DNA of 64,000 nucleotides, taken from Armatimonadota bacterium. Its GTDB lineage: Bacteria; Armatimonadota; DTGP01; JAKQQT01. Every line of letters begins with the position of its first letter. Within the stretch, counting starts at the first letter, position 1. The notes beneath the pieces are model-generated. The model did not search any database. It was not told where the DNA came from and saw only the letters and a program-made list of their open reading frames with translations. Below, piece by piece: positions 26,142 through 34,356 of the stretch. The stretch is from contig DASXVS010000002.1 of NCBI GenBank assembly GCA_036504095.1, forward strand, positions 1 through 64,000, in the 5' to 3' direction. The position numbers were made by a program, and so were the translations under genes.

Positions 26142-26234
26142 GGTTGAGGGTATAGGGTCTAATTCGGAAAGTAGCGCGGGCGCCTCGCCCGTATTCCGAA
26201 ACCCTAGCCCCTGAACCCTATACCCTAGACGCTA
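26132..26234. repeat. Tandem-word hairpin between ffh and rpsP, with nested element
   Basis: Left part (about 26135-26160) and right part (about 26203-26234) are built of TCTAGGGTATAGGGT-like words and their complements. The ffh stop codon (26139-26141) is part of the left arm. Nested in the loop is the dispersed AGCGCGGGCGCCTCGCCC element (26173-26197), itself bounded by TTCGGAA and TTCCGAA. The words match those in the hairpin before ffh, so ffh is bracketed by the same word family. Confidence 0.8.
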
Positions 26235-26317
26235 GACACGGTTCGGATCGCCAGGGAAGGTGATCCCAACATATGACTCTCCCGCCCGTCTGGGCGGTGA
26301 CTTAGGAGGAGACACAG

Positions 26318-26602
26318 TTGGTCAAGATTCGCCTTAAGAGGCTGGGCGCCAAAGCGCGCCCGTTCTACCGCATTATCGCCGCGGACAGCAAATCGCCGCG
26401 CGACGGTCGCTTCATCGAAACGCTCGGCACCTACGATCCCCTCACCGATCCCTCGACCATCAAGGTCAAGGTCGATCGCGTGCTGCACTGGATCGGCGTT
26501 GGCGCACAGCCCACTGACGGCGCGAAGAGCGTTCTCCGGACGGCCGGGATCCTGGACGAAAAGGGCAAAGTGAAGCCGGCCCCGCAGGGCGTAACCGAAT
26601 AA
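26318..26602 (+). CDS. rpsP: 30S ribosomal protein S16
   Basis: A 94-residue S16 ([43 protein letters not shown]), a small-subunit assembly protein. The start is TTG behind TAGGAGGAG. Position next to ffh, khpA and rimM is the conserved bacterial order. Length is normal. Confidence 0.97.
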   Translation: MVKIRLKRLGAKARPFYRIIAADSKSPRDGRFIETLGTYDPLTDPSTIKVKVDRVLHWIGVGAQPTDGAKSVLRTAGILDEKGKVKPAPQGVTE

Positions 26603-26670
26603 GGTTCCGAGTTCCTGGTTCCTAGTTCCGAGATGCGGAACTCGGAACTAGGAGCTCGAAATCCGGAACC
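26603..26670. repeat. Tandem-word hairpin between rpsP and khpA (AGTTCC type)
   Basis: The left arm starts directly after the rpsP stop with GGTTCCGAGTTCC words and the right arm ends GGAACC at 26670, eight bases before the khpA ATG. The core pairing is CTAGTTCCGAG around 26621-26632 with CTCGGAACTAG at 26641-26651. Mismatches occur towards the base. Confidence 0.8.
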
Positions 26671-26677
26671 AAAAACT

Positions 26678-26908
26678 ATGGAAGAACTCGTCGAATATAT
26701 CGTTCGGTCGCTGGTCGATTACCCGGATGAAGTGTCCGTGGAAGCCGTTGAGGGCGACGGCGGCGTGACCTATGAAGTCTCCGTGGCGCAGGGCGACGCG
26801 GGGAAGGTCATCGGCCGTGGCGGCCGCATCATCCAGAGCATCCGCGCGGTTGTGAAAGCTGCCGCCGCAAAGACAGATCAGCGCGCATACGTTGAAGTAG
26901 TCGGATAG
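26678..26908 (+). CDS. khpA: KH-domain RNA-binding protein KhpA
   Basis: A 76-residue single KH domain (MEELVEYIVRSLVDYPDEV; GxxG loop in GKVIGRGGRIIQSIR). KhpA is a conserved RNA chaperone-like protein encoded between rpsP and rimM in many bacteria. The ATG at 26678 fits the family length; the frame upstream to 26633 only translates the repeat. Confidence 0.95.
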   Translation: MEELVEYIVRSLVDYPDEVSVEAVEGDGGVTYEVSVAQGDAGKVIGRGGRIIQSIRAVVKAAAAKTDQRAYVEVVG

Positions 26909-26915
26909 GGCTAAT

Positions 26916-26965
26916 GGACACGGGCTGAGGGCTGAGGAGGGACATCCCCTCCGCCCTCAGCCCGT
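26916..26965. repeat. Tandem-word hairpin between khpA and ylqD (CCCTCAG type)
   Basis: Arms 26916-26930 (ACACGGGCTGAGGGC) and 26951-26965 are exact complements, 15 bp. The loop itself contains more of the GGGCTGAGG word and its complement. It lies eight bases after the khpA stop. Confidence 0.85.
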
Positions 26966-26996
26966 GTTCATCAGCCGTCACAATATGGAGAAATAC

Positions 26997-27398
26997 ATGC
27001 AAGTTAAGCGTCCTGTTACGGTGATCGCCATCGTCACGGAGCAGTTCAAGCAGCAACTCATCAAGGAGATCGAGGAATCCATTGGTCAGGTGGACGCGGG
27101 TGTGCAGGCGCTGGATTCCCAGGCCCGCCGCTACCTCCTTCAGCTTCAGACCGCGGACTTATCCCAGGCATCCGCGTTCCGACGACAGGTGGATGCCGAA
27201 AAGGCGAAGCAGGAGGGCATGAAGACTGAACTTCAGGCGCGCCTGAAGGAAGCCGAAGCCCTCACCCTGGATAGTGAGTTCCCGCGCGGCACCCTCGAAT
27301 CCTACGTTGAGATCCAGACCGGCGATAACCTGATCGAAAAGATCGGCCGCGCCGAAATCATCGTAAAGGATGACGTTGTCATCGAAGTTCGAGGATAA
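26997..27398 (+). CDS. YlqD-family protein
   Basis: A 133-residue YlqD-type protein (MQVKRPVTVIAIVTEQFKQQLIKEIEESI, central charged coiled coil, C-terminal GDNLIEKIGRAEIIVKDDVVIEVRG beta segment). YlqD is encoded in the rpsP-khpA-rimM neighbourhood in Firmicutes and relatives; its function is unknown. The ATG at 26997 has GGAG six bases upstream; the ATG at 26985 contains that site. Confidence 0.85.
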   Translation: MQVKRPVTVIAIVTEQFKQQLIKEIEESIGQVDAGVQALDSQARRYLLQLQTADLSQASAFRRQVDAEKAKQEGMKTELQARLKEAEALTLDSEFPRGTLESYVEIQTGDNLIEKIGRAEIIVKDDVVIEVRG

Positions 27399-27404
27399 GT
27401 CGAA

Positions 27405-27477
27405 GGGCTGAGGGCTGGGGGCCGAAGGCTGAGGTGGAATACCTCGGCCTCAGCCCTCAGCCCTCAGCTCTCAGCCC
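27405..27477. repeat. Tandem-word hairpin in the rimM leader (CCCTCAG type)
   Basis: Left arm 27405-27435 (GGGCTGAGGGCT words) and right arm 27441-27477 (CCTCAGCCCTCAG words) pair imperfectly with a five-base loop. The rimM ATG is four bases after the right arm, so the start region would be masked or the ribosome site lies within the repeat. Same word as the preceding gap. Confidence 0.85.
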
Positions 27478-27481
27478 TACC

Positions 27482-27982
27482 ATGCTGGAATCTGAAGTCG
27501 AAATTGGCCGCATCGTCGGCGTGTTCGGCATTAAAGGCGAGGTTAAACTCGAGCCGTACTCGGACTCGCCGAAACGGTATAGCGCACTCCGCACCGTTAC
27601 CGGTTGCTGGCCGGACGGATCGCGGCGGCCGCTCATCGTGGTGGCGGCTCGTAAACACAAAGTCCACATCCTTCTGCAGATTGAAGGCGTGAACGATGCC
27701 ACCGACGCAGACGGATTGCGCGGTGTGACACTGACGATTCCGCTATCGGAACGGCCCGCCCTCCCGCCGGGACAATACTATGTTTCGGATCTCATCGGTT
27801 TGATGGTCGTCACTACCGCCGGCGATGAGATCGGACCGATTACGGACGTACTCCAAACACCGGCCAACGACGTGTACGTAACCGAACGCGGAATGGTGCC
27901 CGCCGTGAAGGAATACATCAAGGATGTGGACCTCGAGAGGCGCCGCGTCGTGGTGGCTGCCATCACCGGCATGTTCGAATAA
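27482..27982 (+). CDS. rimM: Ribosome maturation factor RimM
   Basis: A 166-residue RimM that helps S19 and 16S head assembly. N-terminal VEIGRIVGVFGIKGEVKLEPYSD is canonical; the C-terminal PRC-barrel has QYYVSDLIGLMVVTTAGDEIGPITDV, and the protein ends AVKEYIKDVDLERRRVVVAAITGMFE. The ATG at 27482 is the correct start; upstream frame is repeat. The usual followers trmD and rplS are absent here. Confidence 0.95.
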   Translation: MLESEVEIGRIVGVFGIKGEVKLEPYSDSPKRYSALRTVTGCWPDGSRRPLIVVAARKHKVHILLQIEGVNDATDADGLRGVTLTIPLSERPALPPGQYYVSDLIGLMVVTTAGDEIGPITDVLQTPANDVYVTERGMVPAVKEYIKDVDLERRRVVVAAITGMFE

Positions 27983-27991
27983 CGGTCGCCG

Positions 27992-28078
27992 GGTCAATGG
28001 GTCATTGACCGTTCACTGCACCGCTGACGCGTCTACCCATTGCACCGGAAGCTTATTGACTCATTTACTCATTTGACC
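27992..28078. repeat. Tandem-word hairpin between rimM and the PepF-like gene
   Basis: GGTCAATGGGTCATTGACC (27992-28010) is a local dyad, and TTGACTCATTTACTCATTTG then ACC (28056-28078) carries the complementary word. Middle segments such as GTGCACCGC and TGCACCGG add weak pairing. Less regular than the other gaps. Confidence 0.6.
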
Positions 28079-28104
28079 ACTTTCGTGGATTGGAGACTGC
28101 ATCC

Positions 28105-30018
28105 ATGACAACGCGCATTGATCGCATCGGTGTGGCCCTGGCGGCCGCCTTGCTGGCGGGCGCATCGCTCGCCCAGACTGCCTTCCAGCCCATCCCCCCG
28201 GAAGACCAGCCCAAATATCGCTTCGATTTCAAGAAGAACTTCTTCCCCAATGACGCCGCCTTTCAGAAGGCCGTGAAACAGCTGGGGACTGACGTTGCGG
28301 AGATCGAGAAATTCAAGGGCAAGGTCACCGACTCGCCCCGGAACCTGTACCGCGCCACGAAACTCAGCGACGATTTTGGCGTGCTGTTCGGCCGTGTGTA
28401 CGTGTATCAGTACCTCCAATACGCCATCAACACGAAAAACACCGGGCCTCGAGACCGCGCCGCCGAACTGGAGACGCGCATCATCCCGCGCCTGGCATTT
28501 CTCGTGACCGAGACTCAGAAACTCACGCCCGCGCAACTGGACAAGTATGTGAAGGCGTATCCGCCTCTGAAGCCGTACAAATACGCGATCTCCGAGGCGC
28601 TCCGCTCAAAGCCGCATACCCTGAGCCTGAAGGAAGAGGAGTTGCTGGGAAAGACTGCCAACCTGATGACCAAATGGCAGGAAGATCAGTATGACCTCCT
28701 GCTGGACCGCTACGCATGGGGGAAGGTCAAGGACACCGATGGCCGGGAACTGGATGTGCGCCAGGACGCCCAGCAGATCGGGAACAGCAAGAGTCGAGAG
28801 GTTCGCAAAGAGGGCTATGAAAAGGGACTGGCCGGGTTCCAGGCGCAGCGCGACCTTTTCGCCTTCGACCTTATCAACCGCGTAACCACGCGCAACAAAC
28901 TCGCCCAGATTCGCGGGTTCAAGAACAACCCGGACAGCCGCTACTTTGACATGCACCTGTCGTACGCCGATGTGGACACGGCGTTCAACCAGATTCTGGA
29001 AAGAGGCGCCCTACGCAAACGGTTGCAGGAAATGCAGCGCGCACGCGTGAAGTCATTCACCGGTTATGACACGGTCCACTCCTACGACATGTCGCTCGTG
29101 CCGCCGGGCGTTGACCGTCCCCGCTTCACCATCGCGAAGGGAACGCAGGAAATCGAGGACTCAACGCGATACCTTGGCAAAGAGTGGAACAACGAGCTTC
29201 ACAAGCTGCTTGATCCGGCAAACGGCCGCCTGGACATCGTCGCCGGTCCGAACCGCGTGCCCGGCGCGTTCACCTATCCCATGCAACGTGGGGAAAGCCC
29301 GTTCTTCTCGTATGGTTATGAAGGCTACCTTCAGGATGTCAGCACGCTGGCCCACGAAAGCGGCCACGCGGTCCATATGAGCCTCATGAACAACGCGGGC
29401 GTGCTGCCGTCGAACATGGGTGGCCCGTCGTACTTCACCGAGAGCTACGCGATCCTCGATGAGATCGTGCTGAGCGACAAACTCTATCGCGAAGAGCAGG
29501 ACCCGGGGCGCAAGGTCTACTACCTCGAACAACTGCTGTCCCAGATGATGTCGTTCTACAGCAACGTTCGCATCGCGGCCATCGAGAAAACGGTCTACGA
29601 GAAGGTCGACAAGGGCCAGGTAAAGACCGCCGACGACCTGGACAAGATAACCCATGACATCGGGGCCAAGGTTTCCATCTGGCACGATCTTGAGCCCGAC
29701 ACCAACGCGCTCTGGGAACAGGTGGAGCATTACTATCGCTCCGGCACCCAGTACGAGAATTACGTGTTCGCCGACCTCCTTGCCCAGACCTACTTCACGA
29801 TGTACCAGAAAGACCCGGCAGGATTCGCGAAGCGTTTCACCGCGCTCGAACGCAACGGCTTCAACGACACGCCCGCGAACCTGCTCAAGAAATTCATGGG
29901 CATCAACATGAGGGACCCCAAGACCTACGCCGCGGTGTTCCAGACGCACGAGAAGTACCTGAACGACCTGGAAGACCTGTACAAGAAGGTTCCCGTCCAG
30001 AAAATGCCGGCCGAATAG
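28105..30018 (+). CDS. Exported M3-family oligoendopeptidase (PepF-like)
   Basis: A 637-residue M3B metallopeptidase. A signal peptide (MTTRIDRIGVALAAALLAGASLA) is unusual, as most PepF proteins are cytoplasmic. The zinc motif is HESGH (417-421) in VSTLAHESGHAVHMSLM, and the third ligand is in FTESYAILDEIV. The block YGYEGYLQDV and the late YYRSGTQYENYVFADLLAQTYFTMY are typical of PepF. It probably cuts short peptides in the periplasm. A clear terminator follows. Confidence 0.9.
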   Translation: MTTRIDRIGVALAAALLAGASLAQTAFQPIPPEDQPKYRFDFKKNFFPNDAAFQKAVKQLGTDVAEIEKFKGKVTDSPRNLYRATKLSDDFGVLFGRVYVYQYLQYAINTKNTGPRDRAAELETRIIPRLAFLVTETQKLTPAQLDKYVKAYPPLKPYKYAISEALRSKPHTLSLKEEELLGKTANLMTKWQEDQYDLLLDRYAWGKVKDTDGRELDVRQDAQQIGNSKSREVRKEGYEKGLAGFQAQRDLFAFDLINRVTTRNKLAQIRGFKNNPDSRYFDMHLSYADVDTAFNQILERGALRKRLQEMQRARVKSFTGYDTVHSYDMSLVPPGVDRPRFTIAKGTQEIEDSTRYLGKEWNNELHKLLDPANGRLDIVAGPNRVPGAFTYPMQRGESPFFSYGYEGYLQDVSTLAHESGHAVHMSLMNNAGVLPSNMGGPSYFTESYAILDEIVLSDKLYREEQDPGRKVYYLEQLLSQMMSFYSNVRIAAIEKTVYEKVDKGQVKTADDLDKITHDIGAKVSIWHDLEPDTNALWEQVEHYYRSGTQYENYVFADLLAQTYFTMYQKDPAGFAKRFTALERNGFNDTPANLLKKFMGINMRDPKTYAAVFQTHEKYLNDLEDLYKKVPVQKMPAE

Positions 30019-30039
30019 GACGCGGCACGCCTGAACCCG

Positions 30040-30074
30040 AACCGGCCCGCTTCCTTACTGGGAGCGGGCCGGTT
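30040..30074. terminator. Hairpin terminator after the PepF-like gene
   Basis: AACCGGCCCGCT (30040-30051) and AGCGGGCCGGTT (30063-30074) form a 12-bp perfect stem with an 11-base loop, followed by TTTGCG. Convergent tatD ends at 30160. Confidence 0.8.
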
Positions 30075-30159
30075 TGCGCCTGTGGTCCGTAGGGGCGGGA
30101 ATGTCGTTTCGCATATACTCACGAATCCTGCCCTCGCTACCTGGGGTGGCGAATCTGAC

Positions 30160-30960
30160 TCACCACTCCCCAAACACCGCGTAGGCGTTTGCCGAGGTGG
30201 CCTCGGCCACGGCTTCTATCGGAAGGCCCTTCGCACCCGCGACGGCATCCGCAACGAGCGCGGTAAAGGCCGGTTCATTGCGCTGGCCACGGTGCGGATG
30301 GGGCGTCATGTAGGGGCAGTCGGTTTCCAGCAGCAATCGGTCCATGGGAATAAAGCTCACCGCTTCGCGGAGGGCTTCCATCTTCTTGAATGTCACCGCG
30401 CCGCCGATGCCCAGGTAACAGCCCAGGTCCAGCCATTTGCGCGCCCAGGTTATGTCGCCAAGGAAGCAGTGCATTAACACGGGGCCTACCCGCCCCTTCC
30501 CGCCGCCCTCCGCGGGACCGTTGTCAGCCAGCGCCGCCTTCAGCACAGCATACACGTCGTCCTCCGCCTCGCGCGTGTGAACCACCACCGGCAAGCCGCA
30601 GGTTGCGGCGAGGCTCGCCTGGCTCTCAAAACACGTCTTCTGTACCGCGCGAGGCGAGAAGTCGTAATGGTAGTCCAGCCCGATCTCTCCGATCGCGCGA
30701 ACCCTTGGACGAGCGGCCAGGGTCTTGAGTTCGTTCAAGTCGGCGTCGGTGAACGATTTCGCATCGTGCGGGTGCACACCGATGGTGGCGACGATGCCGG
30801 GCCAGCGTTCCGCGAGCGACACGGCGGCGCGGCTGGACGGCATGTCGGCTCCGATGGCGATGATGCGCTCCACTCCGGCCTCGATTGACCTTTGCAGGAC
30901 CTGGTCGCGGTCATCATCATACTCGGCTGCCTGGATGTGCGCGTGGGTATCTATCAGCAA
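30160..30960 (-). CDS. TatD-family metal-dependent deoxyribonuclease
   Basis: A 266-residue TatD hydrolase. Metal-binding blocks are LLIDTHAHI at the N terminus, GVHPHDAKSF, IGEIGLDYHYDFSP, VVHTREAEDDVY, HCFLGD and LLETDCPYMTPHPHRGQRNEP. TatD proteins have 3'-5' exonuclease activity. I set the start at the TTG at 30960, behind GGAGGAG, because family members start M-L-I-D-T-H; the frame could extend to a GTG at 31017. Confidence 0.9.
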   Translation of the reverse strand: MLIDTHAHIQAAEYDDDRDQVLQRSIEAGVERIIAIGADMPSSRAAVSLAERWPGIVATIGVHPHDAKSFTDADLNELKTLAARPRVRAIGEIGLDYHYDFSPRAVQKTCFESQASLAATCGLPVVVHTREAEDDVYAVLKAALADNGPAEGGGKGRVGPVLMHCFLGDITWARKWLDLGCYLGIGGAVTFKKMEALREAVSFIPMDRLLLETDCPYMTPHPHRGQRNEPAFTALVADAVAGAKGLPIEAVAEATSANAYAVFGEW

Positions 30961-31037
30961 GGTCCCGTGCTCCTCCGGTACCCGGCGCGATTCGGCGTCG
31001 CTTGCCCGCGTCGGCACTCTCCCGTCATGATAGGCAG

Positions 31038-32024
31038 GTGGACATCTTTCATTCTTACGTAACGCGCGAGATACCTTCGGCCGGGCTGGGCTTGCTCCTC
31101 GCAGCGGGCAGCGTGGAGACCTGGCAAGGCGACGCCCCGCCCCCGCGCGCCGAATTGCTGGAGCGCATGGCCGAGTCCGATGCGCTGCTCTGCCTGCTGG
31201 CGGACTGCATCGACGCCGAGGTCATGGACGCCGCCCCGCGCCTGAAAGTCATCAGTAACTACGCCGTCGGCACCGACAATATCGACGTGGAAGCCGCATC
31301 GGAACGCGGCATTTGCGTCTGCAACACTCCCGGCGTTCTGACGGACGCGACAGCCGATCTCACCTGGGCACTCCTGATGGCGGCCGCGCGCCGCGTTGTG
31401 GAGGGCGACGCCCTCGTCCGCTCCGGCAACTGGATATCGTGGGATCCACAGCTCCTTCTGGGCCAGCCCTTGTCGCAGCGCACGCTGGGAATCGTCGGTC
31501 TGGGGCGCATCGGTTCCGCGGTCGCCAGACGCGCCATTGGATTCGATATGCGAGTGCTCTATACCGCGCGCCATCGCAACGAGGGGGCGGAGCAGCAGAC
31601 CGGCGCCTCTTACACCGATCTGGAAACGCTGCTCCGAGAGAGCGATTTCGTCTCCATCCACTGTCCGCTCACCCCGCAGACCCGGGGGATGATCGGCGCG
31701 CCCCAACTCGCGATGATGAAGCCGACGGCCGTCATTGTGAATACTGGGCGCGGGCCGGTGGTGGACCAGGTGTCGCTGGTTGAAGCGCTGAGGGAACGCC
31801 GACTGTTCTCCGCGGGGTTGGATGTGTACGACGTGGAGCCGCTGCCACCGGAACACCCGATTCTCAAGCTCGAAAACGCCGTACTGCTCCCTCATCTGGG
31901 TTCAGCGGACGTGCCGACACGCCGGAATATGGCGCGGATGGCGGCGGAGGCAATCATCGACGTGATGTCCGGCAAGATGCCCGCACACCTCGTCAATTAC
32001 GACGTCTGGGACCATCGGCGATAG
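31038..32024 (+). CDS. D-isomer-specific 2-hydroxyacid dehydrogenase
   Basis: A 328-residue NAD(P)-dependent dehydrogenase of the glyoxylate/hydroxypyruvate reductase group. The Rossmann block is LGIVGLGRIGSAVARRA, and the catalytic Arg, Glu and His lie in VNTGRGPVVDQ, GLDVYDVEPLPPEHP and LLPHLGSAD. The N-terminal substrate block is ISNYAVGTDNIDVEAA. The start is a GTG at 31038, 77 bases from divergent tatD. The next gene begins two bases after its stop. Substrate not assignable. Confidence 0.9.
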   Translation: MDIFHSYVTREIPSAGLGLLLAAGSVETWQGDAPPPRAELLERMAESDALLCLLADCIDAEVMDAAPRLKVISNYAVGTDNIDVEAASERGICVCNTPGVLTDATADLTWALLMAAARRVVEGDALVRSGNWISWDPQLLLGQPLSQRTLGIVGLGRIGSAVARRAIGFDMRVLYTARHRNEGAEQQTGASYTDLETLLRESDFVSIHCPLTPQTRGMIGAPQLAMMKPTAVIVNTGRGPVVDQVSLVEALRERRLFSAGLDVYDVEPLPPEHPILKLENAVLLPHLGSADVPTRRNMARMAAEAIIDVMSGKMPAHLVNYDVWDHRR

Positions 32025-32026
32025 CG

Positions 32027-32932
32027 ATGAACGTTGAAGAAGGTTTGGCGCGCAACATCGTCGACATTCATGGAGAGACCGGGGCAGAATGGGTCAGCCG
32101 GGTGCCGTCTCTCCTCGCGGAGATTGGCAAGCGCTGGTCGCTCACGTTCAGTGCTCCGTTCCCCAACTTGTCCTACAACTACGTCGCGCCGGTAACGCTT
32201 CCGGACGGCGCACACGCCGTGCTCAAGCTGGGCGTGCCGGACCGGGAACGCCTGGCTGAATTCGCCGCCCTGCCGCACTACGGCCCGGCGATGGTGCGGG
32301 TTCTGGCTTCGGACGCCACCCTCGGAGCGCTGCTCCTGGAACGCCTCGAGCCCGGCGAACCGCTCTCCAGCCTCACGGAGTCGGGAAGGGATGACGACGC
32401 GACCATCATCGCGGCCCACGTGATGCGCGCGCTCTGGCAGCCCGCCCCGGTCGGCCTGACTGTCCCCACCGTGAGCGCCTGGGCCACGGGATTCGCGAAG
32501 CTGCGGGAACGTTACGATGGCGGAACCGGGCCGCTGCCATTGGATTTCGTGGAGCAGGCCGAACGTGATTTCGCCGAACTGATCGCCGCCGAACCTGCCG
32601 TCCTCTTGCACGGCGATCTGCACCACGGGAACGTCCTCTCGGCGGGGCGGTCGCCCTGGATCGCCATCGATCCGAAGGGCCTCGTTGGCCAGCGCGGTTA
32701 CGATGCGGGCAATTTTCTGCGAAGCTACGTCGAAACGCTGGCGAACCCCGCCCGCGCGCTCAAGCGCCGGATGGACATCCTCTCGGACGAACTGGGTATG
32801 GAACGCGAGACGCTTCGGCGCTGGGCCATCGCCCAGGCGGTCCTGTCCGCGTGGTGGAGCATCGAGGACCACGGTGACGGCTGGCAGGGGGCTATCGAGG
32901 TGGCGCGGGTACTCGCGGGGATGGGTGGATGA
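32027..32932 (+). CDS. APH-like kinase (aminoglycoside/hydroxyurea phosphotransferase family)
   Basis: A 301-residue protein kinase-like enzyme related to APH(6)-type streptomycin phosphotransferases. The catalytic loop is LLHGDLHHGNVL and the metal-binding block is WIAIDPKGLVGQRGYDAGNFLR, both intact. Base composition matches the neighbours and there are no mobile-element marks, so it looks native rather than acquired; its real substrate may be an unrelated small molecule. It overlaps the convergent YhhN gene by 41 bases. Confidence 0.85.
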   Translation: MNVEEGLARNIVDIHGETGAEWVSRVPSLLAEIGKRWSLTFSAPFPNLSYNYVAPVTLPDGAHAVLKLGVPDRERLAEFAALPHYGPAMVRVLASDATLGALLLERLEPGEPLSSLTESGRDDDATIIAAHVMRALWQPAPVGLTVPTVSAWATGFAKLRERYDGGTGPLPLDFVEQAERDFAELIAAEPAVLLHGDLHHGNVLSAGRSPWIAIDPKGLVGQRGYDAGNFLRSYVETLANPARALKRRMDILSDELGMERETLRRWAIAQAVLSAWWSIEDHGDGWQGAIEVARVLAGMGG

Positions 32933-33608
32933 ATGGGAACCGCGCCCACGCGGCGATGAGCGCCTGGCCACCCCAGTAGAGCGCCATGATTGCGATGCCC
33001 GGTGCGGAGAAGCCCAGCCTCCACTGGGCGAGCGCTATAAGCGTGTCACTGGCCCCAAACAATACCGCCCCCAGCAAGCCGATCCACGCCAGGGGATGGT
33101 TCGTCGATGGCCACGCCTGCGCGGCGGATCTCCACATCATCGCGCAGATGACCGTCAGGTAGAGCGCCACGGGGAGGGTCATCCCGCCCAGAGCCGGCAG
33201 GATGGCGAAGAAGGCGATCGCGCCCCACACTATGAACGGCGCCGCATACCCGGGCCGGAGACTGCGGTCGGCTTTTATGAAGGCGCTGATATACAAAGCG
33301 TGTGCCAGCATGAAGGCGCCGACGCCGGGAAGGAACCGGCCCAAATCCAGCAAGGCATCACCGACGGCGGAGGCCGCAAGTCCCAGGCATATGAGCGGTG
33401 ATCTTCGCCCGACGATGGCCGCCAGGCACATCACCGGAGTCACCTTCAGCGCAACGCTCCACGTTCCACCGATTCCCGCCACATAAGCCCAACCTGCGCC
33501 GGCCGCGAGCAGCATCAGAAGCAAACGCGGAAACGAGGAAACCGGGAATCTGCGCTTGAGTTTCCCGGTTTCCTGATTCCCCAGTGCCACTACTTCTTTG
33601 CGCACCAT
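32892..33608 (-). CDS. YhhN-family membrane protein (lysoplasmalogenase-like)
   Basis: A YhhN/TMEM86-family protein with about eight membrane segments; some members hydrolyse lysoplasmalogen. Recognisable parts are ALKVTPVMCLAAIV, LICLGLAASAVGDALLDL (the conserved S-x-x-GD-x-x-L), GAFMLAHALYISAF and GAVLFGASDTLIAL. The start is uncertain: the frame opens at 33608 (238 residues), but the first 28 residues translate a hairpin (33537-33573), so an internal start near 33515 (207 residues) is possible. It overlaps ThuA by 19 bases in the longer form. Confidence 0.8.
   Translation of the reverse strand: MVRKEVVALGNQETGKLKRRFPVSSFPRLLLMLLAAGAGWAYVAGIGGTWSVALKVTPVMCLAAIVGRRSPLICLGLAASAVGDALLDLGRFLPGVGAFMLAHALYISAFIKADRSLRPGYAAPFIVWGAIAFFAILPALGGMTLPVALYLTVICAMMWRSAAQAWPSTNHPLAWIGLLGAVLFGASDTLIALAQWRLGFSAPGIAIMALYWGGQALIAAWARFPFIHPSPRVPAPPR
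33537..33573. repeat. Inverted repeat at the start of the YhhN gene
   Basis: GGAAACCGGGAA (33537-33548) and TTCCCGGTTTCC (33562-33573) form a 12-bp perfect stem. Flanks carry GAAACGAGG and CCTGATTCC. It lies between or inside the ends of YhhN and ThuA genes and resembles the other gap hairpins. Confidence 0.75.
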
Positions 33609-34336
33609 TTCACGGCGTTATACAGGATCTTCCGGACGTTCTGGTTGAAGAACGTGGGAACGCTCTCGTGCCCGGGGCGGAAATAAAAGACGCGCCCAAT
33701 GCCTTCGCCCTGGCCAACGCCCTTGCCGGGGCCTGAGGTGAAGTCAGGGTCGATGCCTTTGCCCACCGTCCAGCACGCACCGCTGGGGAAATACTCTCCT
33801 CCGAACGGGAAGTATGACTGCAGGACGACCACTGATGGCGGTGGAACGGCGAATGGCGCCCCGTACATCTCCTCACCGTCCAGCACGAAGTCGTCCACAC
33901 CGGCCGCGATGGGGTGCTTCGGGGCGCAAACGGTGATCTCCTCCACTTCCGGCGGCTCGTTCTCGCGCCATCCGCCCTTCAGATGGCCGGGCGCTTCCAG
34001 AATGGCGCCAAAGGTCTTCGAGTAGTGCGCGGAGTGCAACGCGATGAAGCCCATTCCGTTCTCGCGGACGGCCTTCTTCACGATCGCCACGGTCTCATCG
34101 CTTACCTGCGAATGGCGGACGTGCGCCCACCAGAGGAGGACATCGGTGTCAGCGAGCGCTTCGGCTGTGATGCCCTGGTTCGGGTCATCAAGGTTGGCGG
34201 TCTTGACCACGATTCCGTCTCCGCCGAGTGCGCGAAGGCCTTCGGCCACAGCGCCGCGGATGTTTTCAGGGTAGATCGCCTTAGGCGCGTGGCCGGGGTT
34301 CTCATCCCAGACCAATACGCGAATCTTGTTTGCCAT
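33590..34336 (-). CDS. ThuA-domain protein (trehalose-utilisation type)
   Basis: A 248-residue ThuA-like class I glutamine amidotransferase-fold protein. Key blocks are IRVLVWDENPGHAPKAIYPENI, DVLLWWAHVRHSQV, NGMGFIALHSAHYSKTF, GGWRENEPPEVEEITV and GRVFYFRPGHESVPTF. Family role is sugar metabolism, but the reaction is unresolved. The ATG at 34336 has AGGAG upstream. It is probably co-transcribed with YhhN. Confidence 0.88.
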   Translation of the reverse strand: MANKIRVLVWDENPGHAPKAIYPENIRGAVAEGLRALGGDGIVVKTANLDDPNQGITAEALADTDVLLWWAHVRHSQVSDETVAIVKKAVRENGMGFIALHSAHYSKTFGAILEAPGHLKGGWRENEPPEVEEITVCAPKHPIAAGVDDFVLDGEEMYGAPFAVPPPSVVVLQSYFPFGGEYFPSGACWTVGKGIDPDFTSGPGKGVGQGEGIGRVFYFRPGHESVPTFFNQNVRKILYNAVKWCAKK

Positions 34337-34356
34337 CGTAATCGTTCTCCTCATCT

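Noticed and set aside
32027-32932. Acquired antibiotic-resistance gene (APH-like)
   Set aside because: No integron, insertion sequence or composition shift; tight spacing with the dehydrogenase suggests a resident enzyme. The same holds for the AAC(3)-like gene at 49604.
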